This document shows positions 9,934 to 16,583 of a stretch of DNA of 64,000 nucleotides, piece after piece. Location of the stretch: contig CAWEPG010000003.1 in NCBI GenBank assembly GCA_963810905.1, positions 552,325-616,324 of the forward strand, written 5' to 3'. Both the position numbers and the translations under genes were made by a program. The notes beneath the pieces were generated by a model. It saw only the letters and a program-made list of their open reading frames with translations, had not been told where the DNA came from and searched no databases. This stretch comes from CAWBAT01 sp963810905. Its GTDB lineage: Bacteria > Acidobacteriota > Terriglobia > Versatilivoradales > Versatilivoraceae. The stretch's first letter is position 1. Each line of letters opens with the position of its first letter.

Positions 9934-11207
9934 ACGCCCACCACCGCCCCGGCGATCGCCTCGACGGCGAGCCTCTCGACAGGACGTCGAGCTCGGGCTC
10001 CCCGGCAAGCGGGACGACGTCGTTCCCGGCGAGGACGACGGGGATCCCGACGCTGGCCGCGTGCTCGGCGACGATGTCGATCGCTGCGGCCTTGACCTCG
10101 ACGACCACGACCTCGGCGTCGAGCCGGGCCAACTCGCCCGCGAGGGCGGCTCGGTTGGAGAGGCTGCCCGAGACCTGCGTGACCGTGGCTCCGTAGGCGT
10201 GCTCGAGGTGGCCGGCGATCTGGGCGTGCCTGCGCCGCCGGGGCGGTACCGAAGAACGCGATTCTGCGGCCCCGCACGTCCTCGAGCGGGTGCGGCCGCA
10301 ACACGGCGCGCACCACGGGAACACCGGGTCGCGTCAGCGTGCGCAGCTCGGCCGCAAGGGCGTCGTGATCGACGTCGTGCTCCGCCATCGCGACGACGAC
10401 GAGGTCCGCGAGCAGTGCCCGGTAGGGGTTCAGGTAGCCGGTGGAGACCGCCGGCTCCTGGTTCGCGCCGACGACCAGGATCCGCCGGCCGGCCGCGATC
10501 GGCGGGATCGCCGCCCCGCTGCCGTCGAGCACGAGCAGGTCGGGATCGAGCTGCTCGGCAACGCGCGTGCCGGCCAGCACGTTCGAGATCCCGACAGCCC
10601 CCGCGAGGCCGCCGCCACAGCGGCGGCAGCCGACGGTCGGAACGCCGGTCAGAGCCGCCGTCTCGAGGTGGTCGGACGCGGCATGCCGCCCCGCGCGGGA
10701 GCGGGCGAGCAGATCGTCAACCGACGGGCGCACCTGCACGACCTCGGGCTTGGGCGGCCCGCCGCGCCCCATCGCGACGACGACGACCCGGCGGTCCCGC
10801 GCGACGAGACGCGCCACATGGCCGGTCACTGCCGTCTTCCCCACGCGCTTGCCCGTGCCGATGACGGCAATCGACGGTGTCCGAATCGCTTCGAAGCGCG
10901 GCGGGTCGAGGCGGAAGTCGGCGCCCTCGTAGGGCACCCCACAGGCGAGGACGCGCGCCGCGAGCCTGAACCGCGCGGGCGGCCCCAGAACGGGCTCGTC
11001 GGAGAGGTCGAGCACGATGTCGGGTGAGTGAGCGGCGATCGCCTCCTCGATCGAGTCGAGGAGCGGCGCCCCGTACTGCTCGCCGCCGCGGAGCTTCTCG
11101 GTCCCACCGACGAGCACGCACGCGAGAATCTCGTAGGGCAGCTCGGCGAGAGCATCCCTGACCACGGGGGCGTAATGCTCCCCGTCGATCACGGCGATGG
11201 CCCTCAC
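9930..11207 (-). CDS. cpgS: Cyclic 2,3-diphosphoglycerate synthetase
   Basis: Enzyme that uses ATP to close 2,3-bisphosphoglycerate into cyclic 2,3-diphosphoglycerate, a phosphate store and thermo- or osmoprotectant known from methanogenic archaea. The N-terminal half (AVIDGEHYAPVVRDAL...) and the P-loop (IAVIGTGKRVGKTAVTGHV) fit the family, as do RGGPPKPEVV, LLVLDGSGAAIPP and VVGANQEP. Two frame changes (near 10235 and 9985) separate the last 110 residues, which continue with YGATVTQVSGSLSNRAAL and AEVVVVEVKAAAIDIVAE. The GTG start at 11207 overlaps the upstream phosphoesterase stop as GTGA, and the stop overlaps the kinase start as ATGA. Together with the kinase this is a complete route from 2-phosphoglycerate. 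Confidence 0.88.
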   Translation of the reverse strand: MRAIAVIDGEHYAPVVRDALAELPYEILACVLVGGTEKLRGGEQYGAPLLDSIEEAIAAHSPDIVLDLSDEPVLGPPARFRLAARVLACGVPYEGADFRLDPPRFEAIRTPSIAVIGTGKRVGKTAVTGHVARLVARDRRVVVVAMGRGGPPKPEVVQVRPSVDDLLARSRAGRHAASDHLETAALTGVPTVGCRRCGGGLAGAVGISNVLAGTRVAEQLDPDLLVLDGSGAAIPPIAAGRRILVVGANQEPAVSTGYLNPYRALLADLVVVAMAEHDVDHDALAAELRTLTRPGVPVVRAVLRPHPLEDVRGRRIAFFGTAPAAQARPDRRPPRARLRSHGHAGLGQPLQPSRPRGRVGPARRRGRGRRGQGRSDRHRRRARGQRRDPRRPRRERRRPACRGARARRPVERLAVEAIAGAVVGV

Positions 11208-12010
11208 GAGCGCGATCGCACCTCGGACTCGATCCGGCCGGTGTATTTCTCGTATTCGTAGGTGTCAGTCGAGAACTGGATGATGCGCTCCTGCCCGTGG
11301 AAGGGATGGCGGCGCCAGATATCGACGTGGCTATCGGTGACCTCGATCACGTTGTAACAGGGCCTGGAGTGGCCACGCAACCGCAGCGAGGAGACCGTTC
11401 CCGTGTTGACGACGAAGAGATTCTCGAGCCGCCAGGCGTAGGGCACATGCTTGTGGCCGGAGAGCACGAGTTGCACACCGGCGCGCAGCAGGCACTCGAT
11501 CACGTCACCCGCGTCGTAGACGACGTTTCGCTCCCGCCCGGTTCCGGGTACAGGAAGCAGGTGGTGGTGGAGAACGAAGATCTTCAGATCGGCGGGCTCG
11601 GCGGCGAACTCCCGCTCGATCCAGGCGTAGCGTCCTCGCCCGATCTGGCCATGGTCGAGGTCGGGCTCGGTCGAGTCGACCGCCACGATCGTGACACCGT
11701 CCTTGCGCAACACCCGGTTCCGCTCGCCGAACAGCTCCTCGAAGTGGACGTAGCCGACGTTCCGCGAATCGTGGTTGCCGGGGATCACCACAAGCGACTC
11801 GCACTCGATCTTGTCCACGTATTCCCGGGCGAGCTGGTACTCGTGCTTGAACCCGAGGGTCGTCAGGTCGCCGGAGCAGATCACGATGTCCGGCTCGAGC
11901 TCGTTGATCTCGGTGATCGCGCGCTCGAGCAGGCTCGGCTCGAAGTACTGCTCCCCGCAGTGCAGGTCGGACAGGTGCGCGATGCGGTAGGGGCGGTCGC
12001 CGTTCACCAT
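11204..12010 (-). CDS. Calcineurin-like metallophosphoesterase (cyclic phosphodiesterase type)
   Basis: Intact 268-residue dinuclear metallophosphoesterase. The full motif set is present: HLSDLHCG (D-x-H), CSGDLTT (GD), IPGNHDSR (GNHD), VLHHHLLP, and SGHKHVPY (GHxH). No signal peptide or membrane segment is seen, so it acts in the cytoplasm. By motif order it belongs to the CpdA-like class III cyclic nucleotide phosphodiesterase branch. It is the first gene of the coupled operon with cyclic 2,3-diphosphoglycerate synthetase and 2-phosphoglycerate kinase. The tight coupling suggests its substrate may be cyclic 2,3-diphosphoglycerate rather than cAMP; that is inference. It starts at ATG 12010 beside the repeat island. 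Confidence 0.85.
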   Translation of the reverse strand: MVNGDRPYRIAHLSDLHCGEQYFEPSLLERAITEINELEPDIVICSGDLTTLGFKHEYQLAREYVDKIECESLVVIPGNHDSRNVGYVHFEELFGERNRVLRKDGVTIVAVDSTEPDLDHGQIGRGRYAWIEREFAAEPADLKIFVLHHHLLPVPGTGRERNVVYDAGDVIECLLRAGVQLVLSGHKHVPYAWRLENLFVVNTGTVSSLRLRGHSRPCYNVIEVTDSHVDIWRRHPFHGQERIIQFSTDTYEYEKYTGRIESEVRSRS

Positions 12011-12133
12011 GGCCGCAGTCTACGGCGCTTCTGCTCGGGGGTCGAGAGGGCGCCGGTCGGCGGGGCCGGCAGGCCCCGCCGACCGAGGGACGCGCGCGCA
12101 CTGTTGCCGCTTGGACGCTGCGACCACGCGACT

Positions 12134-12596
12134 TTGTGGCTCAGAGCCACAAGCGACTGCGGGTGGGCGAGACAGAGATCGTGAGCGACCGCAGCCGGAC
12201 GAGACACGCGATCCTGAGCGACCGTGGCCGGACGAAGCACGCGATCCTGAGCGACCGCAGCCGGACGAGACACACGACCCTGAGCGACCGCGGCCGGACG
12301 AGACACTCAATCCTGAGCGACAACATCCGGTGCGCGCGAAGCGACACCGACCCCCCACGCCCCACTAGAGGCCTTGTGGCTCAGTGTCACAAAGAACCCG
12401 GACAAAGTGCCTCGCACACCCGCGCCGACCAGCGCTTGTGACTCCATGCCACAAATCCCAGGCACACGAGCGACAGAGCCTGTCGCACAGTGCCACGAAG
12501 TACCGAGGGCGCACGAGCGGACAGAGCTTGTGGCACAGAGCCATAACGTGTTCCGCACTGCCGCCGGCCGACAGAGCTTGTGGCACAGAGCCACAA
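12134..12596. repeat. Six interspersed 19-bp palindromes (TTGTGGC-N5-GCCACAA)
   Basis: Copies start at 12134, 12374, 12436, 12480, 12528 and 12578. The first and last are perfect 7+5+7 hairpins (TTGTGGCTCAGAGCCACAA and TTGTGGCACAGAGCCACAA); the others carry one to three changes, mainly at arm positions 1, 5 and 6. The last five are spaced 44-62 bp apart and two share an ACAGAGC lead. The sequences between the last copies also resemble one another, so they are parts of a longer repeat unit rather than unique spacers. No open frame here looks real. The array fills the 790-bp gap between two divergently transcribed genes. Confidence 0.85.
12177..12322. repeat. 33-bp tandem repeat, 4.4 copies
   Basis: Units begin at 12177, 12210, 12243 and 12276, with a partial unit from 12309. 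The consensus starts GATCCTGAGCGACCGCAGCC and ends GGACGAGACACGC. Units differ at 2-5 positions. The 33-bp length keeps one frame open on each strand, giving spurious repetitive peptides; no start signal or codon bias supports translation. It lies between palindrome copies 1 and 2 of the same island. Confidence 0.85.
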
Positions 12597-12705
12597 TGTG
12601 TCTCGCAACCGCCGCCCGCCGACAGTGACTGTCGCCGTGAACAACAGCGATCCGTAGTCCGGTGCCGGCGGTGAGGAGCCTCCGACGTCGACCTTCGCCG
12701 GCAAC

Positions 12706-12783
12706 GGGCTGTCCGAAGGAGACGTCCGCGGATCAGGGCTGTCCGAAGAAGACGACGCCCGGCGACGAGAGGGCCGTCCGAAG
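12706..12783. repeat. Three spaced copies of GGGCTGTCCGAAG
   Basis: GGGCTGTCCGAAG occurs at 12706-12718 and 12736-12748, and as GGGCCGTCCGAAG at 12771-12783. The last copy ends 20 bp before the GTG start of the downstream nuclease-like gene. The regular 30-35 bp spacing in front of a gene could mark operator sites or simply another tandem repeat in this island. Confidence 0.6.
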
Positions 12784-12802
12784 GCGAGAGTACCGTTGCT
12801 CT

Positions 12803-13171
12803 GTGCGGTCGGAATCCCACCGGTTCCAGGCCTATCGCGGAACCGAGCCACCGCGGTTTGCCAACCGGATCGAGCTGGAGTGCGCCAGGATCCTCGACTG
12901 GTACGCCATTCCCTGGGAGTACGAGCCGACCACATTCGTGCTCGAGCGCGACACCGAGGGTCGCGTCACGCGCGCGTTCACGCCCGACTTCTTCCTTCCC
13001 GACGAGGATCTCTACATCGAGGTAACGGTGATGAAGCAGTCGCTCGTGACCCGGAAGAACCGCAAGCTGCGTGAGCTCAAGGAGCAGTACCCGCACGTCA
13101 ACGTCAAGCTCTTCTACCGGCGCGACCTCGAGCGCCTCGCCCAGCGATACCGACTGAAGCTCGCCTCATAG
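12803..13171 (+). CDS. PD-(D/E)XK-like small protein
   Basis: A 122-residue protein from GTG 12803. The central pattern FTPDFFLP followed by LYIEVTVMKQ has the spacing of a PD-(D/E)XK nuclease core (D...E-x-T/K), preceded by a helix (ANRIELECARILDWY) and an AIPWEYEPTTF strand. This resembles small endonuclease-like proteins of the Vsr or resolvase-type superfamily seen in actinobacteria. It lies 20 bp before hpt and is probably co-transcribed with it. The frame continues upstream through the repeat island, but the GTG beside RSESHRFQAYRG is the last sensible start. A nuclease role is an inference from fold pattern. Confidence 0.55.
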   Translation: MRSESHRFQAYRGTEPPRFANRIELECARILDWYAIPWEYEPTTFVLERDTEGRVTRAFTPDFFLPDEDLYIEVTVMKQSLVTRKNRKLRELKEQYPHVNVKLFYRRDLERLAQRYRLKLAS

Positions 13172-13191
13172 GACACGACCCCGCCGGAGAG

Positions 13192-13725
13192 GTGTACCTC
13201 TCGGCTGCCGAGATCGCCGCTCGCGTGCGCGATCTCGGTGCTGCGGTGGCGGCCGACTACGCAGGGCGCGAGCCGCTGCTCGTCGCGCCGTTGAAGTCGA
13301 GCGCCGTCTTCCTCACCGACCTCTCGCGGGCGATGCCGATCCTGCACACGATCGACCTGATCGAGCTCGCGGGCTACGAGGACGGCGGCCGCGGTGGCGT
13401 CCGGCTGCTGAAGGATCTCGACGTGCCGATCGCGGGCCGGCACGTGATCCTCGTCGCCGATGTCGTCGACACCGGGCTGACACTGGCATTTCTGACGCGC
13501 ACGCTCGCCCAGCGACATCCGGCCAGCATCGCCGCCGTGACGCTGCTCGACCGGCCCTACCGCCGCCTCGTCGAGAGCATCGACCTCCGCTACATCGGCT
13601 TCACCGTCCCGGACGAGCTCTTCGCCGGCTACGGGCTCGGCCTCGAGGAGCGTTGGCGCGCCCTGCCCGATCTCCACTTCGTACCGGCGGAGGCTCTCCC
13701 CGCCTCGGCGACCGACGCGGCCTGA
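13192..13725 (+). CDS. hpt: Hypoxanthine phosphoribosyltransferase
   Basis: Intact 177-residue purine salvage enzyme that condenses hypoxanthine or guanine with PRPP to IMP or GMP. The PRPP-binding loop is seen as HVILVADVVDTGLTL, the flexible-loop region as IELAGYEDGGRGG, and the C-terminal base pocket as LRYIGFTVPDELFAGYGLG. Start at GTG 13192 just after GGAGAG. The first acid of the usual E-D pair in the PRPP loop is Ala here (VADVVDTG). Length and ending are typical for Hpt. Probably in one transcript with the upstream PD-(D/E)XK-like gene. Confidence 0.9.
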   Translation: MYLSAAEIAARVRDLGAAVAADYAGREPLLVAPLKSSAVFLTDLSRAMPILHTIDLIELAGYEDGGRGGVRLLKDLDVPIAGRHVILVADVVDTGLTLAFLTRTLAQRHPASIAAVTLLDRPYRRLVESIDLRYIGFTVPDELFAGYGLGLEERWRALPDLHFVPAEALPASATDAA

Positions 13726-13878
13726 GCCCCGAACGAAACCCGCAATTTGCGGAGATTTCGCTCCGATCCGACTCGCGAGCGCATCCTTCACTCGAATTGG
13801 GGAGGGGGTATCGCGAACGACAGCCCGATGGCTTGCCAACTGCCGATCGGGGGTTTCGCCCTTTAGGCAGCCGCAGTT

Positions 13879-14090
13879 GTGGTGCTATTGGTGCTCGCCG
13901 CCGGACTGGTCGTCACCGAGGCCGTCCATCGGCGGTCGCCGGCGTGATCGCCGGCCTCATCCTCTTCGCCAACCTTCTCGCGCTCGACCTGCAGAATGTC
14001 GCCTCCCTTTGGGGCCGGCACCTCCAGGTCGATCACGAGATCGACGAAGACTTCACCTTCGTGGTGCCGTTGTTCGGAAGCCCGTCGTAA
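13879..14090 (+). CDS. Small two-span membrane protein (frameshifted)
   Basis: GTG 13879 opens a hydrophobic segment (VLLVLAAGLVVTEAV). After one frame change near 13925 a second hydrophobic stretch appears (AGVIAGLILFANLLALDL), followed by a polar acidic tail (DHEIDEDFTFVVPLF) and stop. The combined product is about 70 residues with two predicted membrane spans. No family is recognised. It sits alone between hpt and a small Cys-rich gene. The call rests only on hydrophobicity and frame continuity. Confidence 0.35.
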
Positions 14091-14150
14091 GCCGCCCGGC
14101 CGGTACAAGATCGGATTTCGCCGGCAGGACTTACCCGGGGAGGTCGCGAG

Positions 14151-14390
14151 ATGATCACGCTCTGCACCGCCGACGGGTGCACACACAAGACGCTCGGCGG
14201 CTTGTGCACCCAGCACGACCCACCCGTGACCCGAAAATTCGTCCGCGGGCGGCCCTTCCGGGCCGCGAACCCCGACCGGTCCAAGAGTAACGAAGCGATG
14301 CTCGAGCCACTGCACCGGGTGGGCGACCTCACTTGCGCGCTCACGGCACAGGTGCAAGGCGTGCTCCTCTTGAGCTCCGCGACCGGATAG
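14151..14390 (+). CDS. Small cysteine-rich protein
   Basis: A 79-residue product at ATG 14151 behind a strong ribosome-binding site (GGGGAGGT). The first 22 residues hold a Cys/His cluster (LCTADGCTHKTLGGLCTQHD), probably a small zinc site; the rest is basic then helical. No catalytic motif is visible. The pattern C-x4-C-x6-C-x2-H resembles, loosely, the tail of the protein at 3715-4167. Followed closely by the cupin gene. Confidence 0.5.
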   Translation: MITLCTADGCTHKTLGGLCTQHDPPVTRKFVRGRPFRAANPDRSKSNEAMLEPLHRVGDLTCALTAQVQGVLLLSSATG

Positions 14391-14399
14391 AGTCAAGGC

Positions 14400-14939
14400 A
14401 TGAACGAAGCTTCCCAGGAGGAGTCTGGCTCGGGCCTCTCACCTACCGGCGAGGGCTGGTTCGTCGTCAATGTGCGAAACACACGCTGGGTGACGTCGGA
14501 CACTTTCGGCTCAGGATGCATGTTCGAGAGCAAGGAGGCCAGTTTCCCTCAGGTCGGGATCAACATCAGCGTCCTCCAGCCGGGTGAGCCGAACTGCCTT
14601 TACCACTCGGAGTCGCTCCAGGAGGCGTTTCTCGTCCTGTCGGGGGAATGCAAGCTGCTAGTCGAAGGCGAGGAGCGGCTCCTCAAGGCGTGGGACTTCT
14701 TCCACTGTCCTGCCGGGACGGAGCATGTGTTCGTCGGCGCCGGCAACGGGCCGTCAGTCGTCCTGATGGTCGGCGCGCGGTCGGAGACCGAGGAGCTCCT
14801 CTATCCACTCTCCGAGCTCGCCGGCCGGTATGGCGCGAGCGCCGAGAAGGAGACGCCCGACCCGCGAGAGGCATACGCCCGGTTCGAGCCTCCCACCGAT
14901 GCACGACCGCCGTACTGGGATCAGCTTCCCTGGGCCTGA
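14400..14939 (+). CDS. Cupin domain protein
   Basis: Intact 179-residue single-domain cupin. The beta-barrel metal motifs are seen as CLYHSESLQEAFLVLSGE (His and Glu ligands) and FFHCPAGTEHVFVGAG (second motif, G-x-E-H). The C-terminal tail (PPTDARPPYWDQLPW) is found in a group of actinobacterial cupins of unknown substrate. Starts 10 bp after the Cys-rich gene, so the two may be co-transcribed. Cytoplasmic; a sugar, small acid or regulatory ligand are all possible. Confidence 0.75.
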   Translation: MNEASQEESGSGLSPTGEGWFVVNVRNTRWVTSDTFGSGCMFESKEASFPQVGINISVLQPGEPNCLYHSESLQEAFLVLSGECKLLVEGEERLLKAWDFFHCPAGTEHVFVGAGNGPSVVLMVGARSETEELLYPLSELAGRYGASAEKETPDPREAYARFEPPTDARPPYWDQLPWA

Positions 14940-15052
14940 CCGCCCTGTATGCCCGGCGCTCCGGGAAGGTTCGAACCGCACGCCGCGTTGCACCACCCAA
15001 ACGAGCGCGTGGCGGCACCCGACGGAATGCAGCTGACCCTCTTCACGGCGCC

Positions 15053-16252
15053 TCAGAGATAGCCGAGCGGGTCGACCGGCGACCCGTTTACGCGCACCTC
15101 GAAGTGCACGTGCGGCCCGGTCGAATGGCCGGTGCTCCCCGACAACGCGATCACGAAGCCCTTCCCGACGGACGAGCCCTGGCCGACGACGAGGCTCGAG
15201 TTGTGCCCGTACGCCGTCGAGAGGCCGTTGCCGTGGTCGATCACGACGATGTTCCCGTACCCCGACATCCACCCCGCGTAGATCACCGTCCCCGCCGCTG
15301 CGGCGTGGACAGGAGTACCGGTGGGCACGGCGATGTCGATCCCTTCGTGCATGCGACCCCAGCGCCCACCGAAGCCGCTTGTCACCTGGCCGACCACCGG
15401 CCAACCCAGGCCACCGGACGACGAGGTCGGCGCGGGAGCGCTGCCGGAGGAGGTCGGCGCCGGGACGCGTTGGGCCGCTGCGATGCTGGCTGCGAGCGCT
15501 GCGCTCTGAGCCGTCAGGGCATTCGCTTCGGCGAGGAACGACGCCTTGTCCTCCCGCACGGTCGCGAGAGCCCGTGACTTGTCGCTCTGGGCCGCCGCGA
15601 GCGCGTTTCGGCCGGCCAGCATCCGGTCGCGCGTCGCTCGCTGGGCCTCGGTGCGCGAGGCGATCAGCGTCGCCGACCTGACGGCGTCCCGGCGGGCCAG
15701 CCGGGTCGCCGCGCGGGTTTGCTCGAGCTCGCTGCGGGCACTTGCGAGGGACGACGCGATCCGCTCGTCCTGGCGTCCGATTCGGTTCAGCAGCTCGAGG
15801 TTGTCGAGGAGGTCCGAGAAGGACGTCGTGCCGAGCGCGAATCCGATCACGTCAGGCGAATCCGACTCGTAGATCGCGCGGAGATGCCGCTCGAGGACGG
15901 CGAGCGCGGTCGCGTACTGTCGCTGCAGGACCGTGAGGCGCGCCGTCTGCACCGCGATCTCCCCCTCGAGCGCCGCGAGGTGCGCCCGCTCCACGGCCAG
16001 CGAGGCTTCGAGCGCGTCGAGTTCCCCCTGCGCCGAGCTGACGGCGGCATCGGCCGCCCGCACTCGATCACCGATCGCGCTCAGCTCGGTGGTCAGCGCG
16101 CCCTCGGCTTGCCCAGCGGCATTCGCCCTCGACCTGAGATCGCCGATCCGCGCATCGACGCGCTCCTTGTCCGACCCCGGGTCGCCCGCGGCCACACCCG
16201 CGAGGAGGAGCGCGGACGCGAACACGGCCACCAGAGCCGTTCGGAGGGCCAT
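15053..16252 (-). CDS. M23 (LytM) peptidoglycan endopeptidase with coiled coil
   Basis: Intact 399 residues. Signal peptide (TALVAVFASALLLAGVAAG), then about 240 residues of Ala-rich coiled coil, a Pro/Ser linker (PAPTSSGSAPAPTSSS) and a C-terminal LytM domain. Zinc ligands are present: HEGIDIA (H-x3-D) and HVHFEVRV (H-x-H), with GYGNIVVIDHGNG between. This is the architecture of EnvC/NlpD-like activators and RipC-like hydrolases controlled by FtsEX at division; the intact metal site argues for a real hydrolase. It lies 25 bp after the CcmI-like gene on the same strand and is probably read through from the ccm genes. Confidence 0.88.
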   Translation of the reverse strand: MALRTALVAVFASALLLAGVAAGDPGSDKERVDARIGDLRSRANAAGQAEGALTTELSAIGDRVRAADAAVSSAQGELDALEASLAVERAHLAALEGEIAVQTARLTVLQRQYATALAVLERHLRAIYESDSPDVIGFALGTTSFSDLLDNLELLNRIGRQDERIASSLASARSELEQTRAATRLARRDAVRSATLIASRTEAQRATRDRMLAGRNALAAAQSDKSRALATVREDKASFLAEANALTAQSAALAASIAAAQRVPAPTSSGSAPAPTSSSGGLGWPVVGQVTSGFGGRWGRMHEGIDIAVPTGTPVHAAAAGTVIYAGWMSGYGNIVVIDHGNGLSTAYGHNSSLVVGQGSSVGKGFVIALSGSTGHSTGPHVHFEVRVNGSPVDPLGYL

Positions 16253-16277
16253 GGAGTCGATTTCGCGGCCGAGCCGG

Positions 16278-16583
16278 CTAGACCTTCCCTGGCTCTCCCT
16301 CGTCGAGCGCGCGGAGCGCCTGTGCCGCCTCGCGCCGCAGCGGGCCGATCGAGGCGCGGTAGTCCTCGTCGTTGACCCGCCCGGCCCGATGGTCGGCCTC
16401 GAGCTCCTTCAGGGCGGCGAGAGCTCGATCGCGCTCCTCGGCGAGCGCGAGACGGCGGCGCCGCTCGGGCGTCAACTCGTCGAGCTCGTCGGAGTCCGGC
16501 TCCGGCTCGCGCAGGAACGGCAGCGCGACGAGAACGACGCACACGACCGCGAGCGCCGCGCCGACGATCAATGCGGCGTTCAC
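16278..16583 (-). CDS. ccmI: CcmI-like cytochrome c biogenesis protein
   Basis: 101 residues: an N-terminal membrane span (AALIVGAALAVVCVVLVALPFL) followed by a charged helical region with the CcmI/CcmH signature (ALAALKELEADHRAGRVNDE, then DYRASIGPLRREAA). In system I, CcmI presents apocytochrome c to the heme ligation complex. Only the N-terminal part is present; the TPR half of proteobacterial CcmI is lacking, as in other short actinobacterial versions. Its ATG overlaps the CcmF stop as ATGA. Confidence 0.75.
   Translation of the reverse strand: MNAALIVGAALAVVCVVLVALPFLREPEPDSDELDELTPERRRRLALAEERDRALAALKELEADHRAGRVNDEDYRASIGPLRREAAQALRALDEGEPGKV

Noticed and set aside
12134..12152. CRP-type binding sites (TGTG-N-CACA)
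   Set aside because: The half-site spacing is one base longer than the CRP consensus and the arms extend to TTGTGGC, so it is a different palindrome.
12134..12596. Repeat island read as a CRISPR array
   Set aside because: Repeats are only 19 bp and imperfect, the stretches between the last copies resemble each other instead of being unique, spacing varies from 44 to 240 bp, and no cas genes are present.
12004..12635. Long open frames on both strands through the repeat island
   Set aside because: They arise because the tandem unit is a multiple of three; the peptides are repetitive, with no ribosome-binding site or normal codon pattern.
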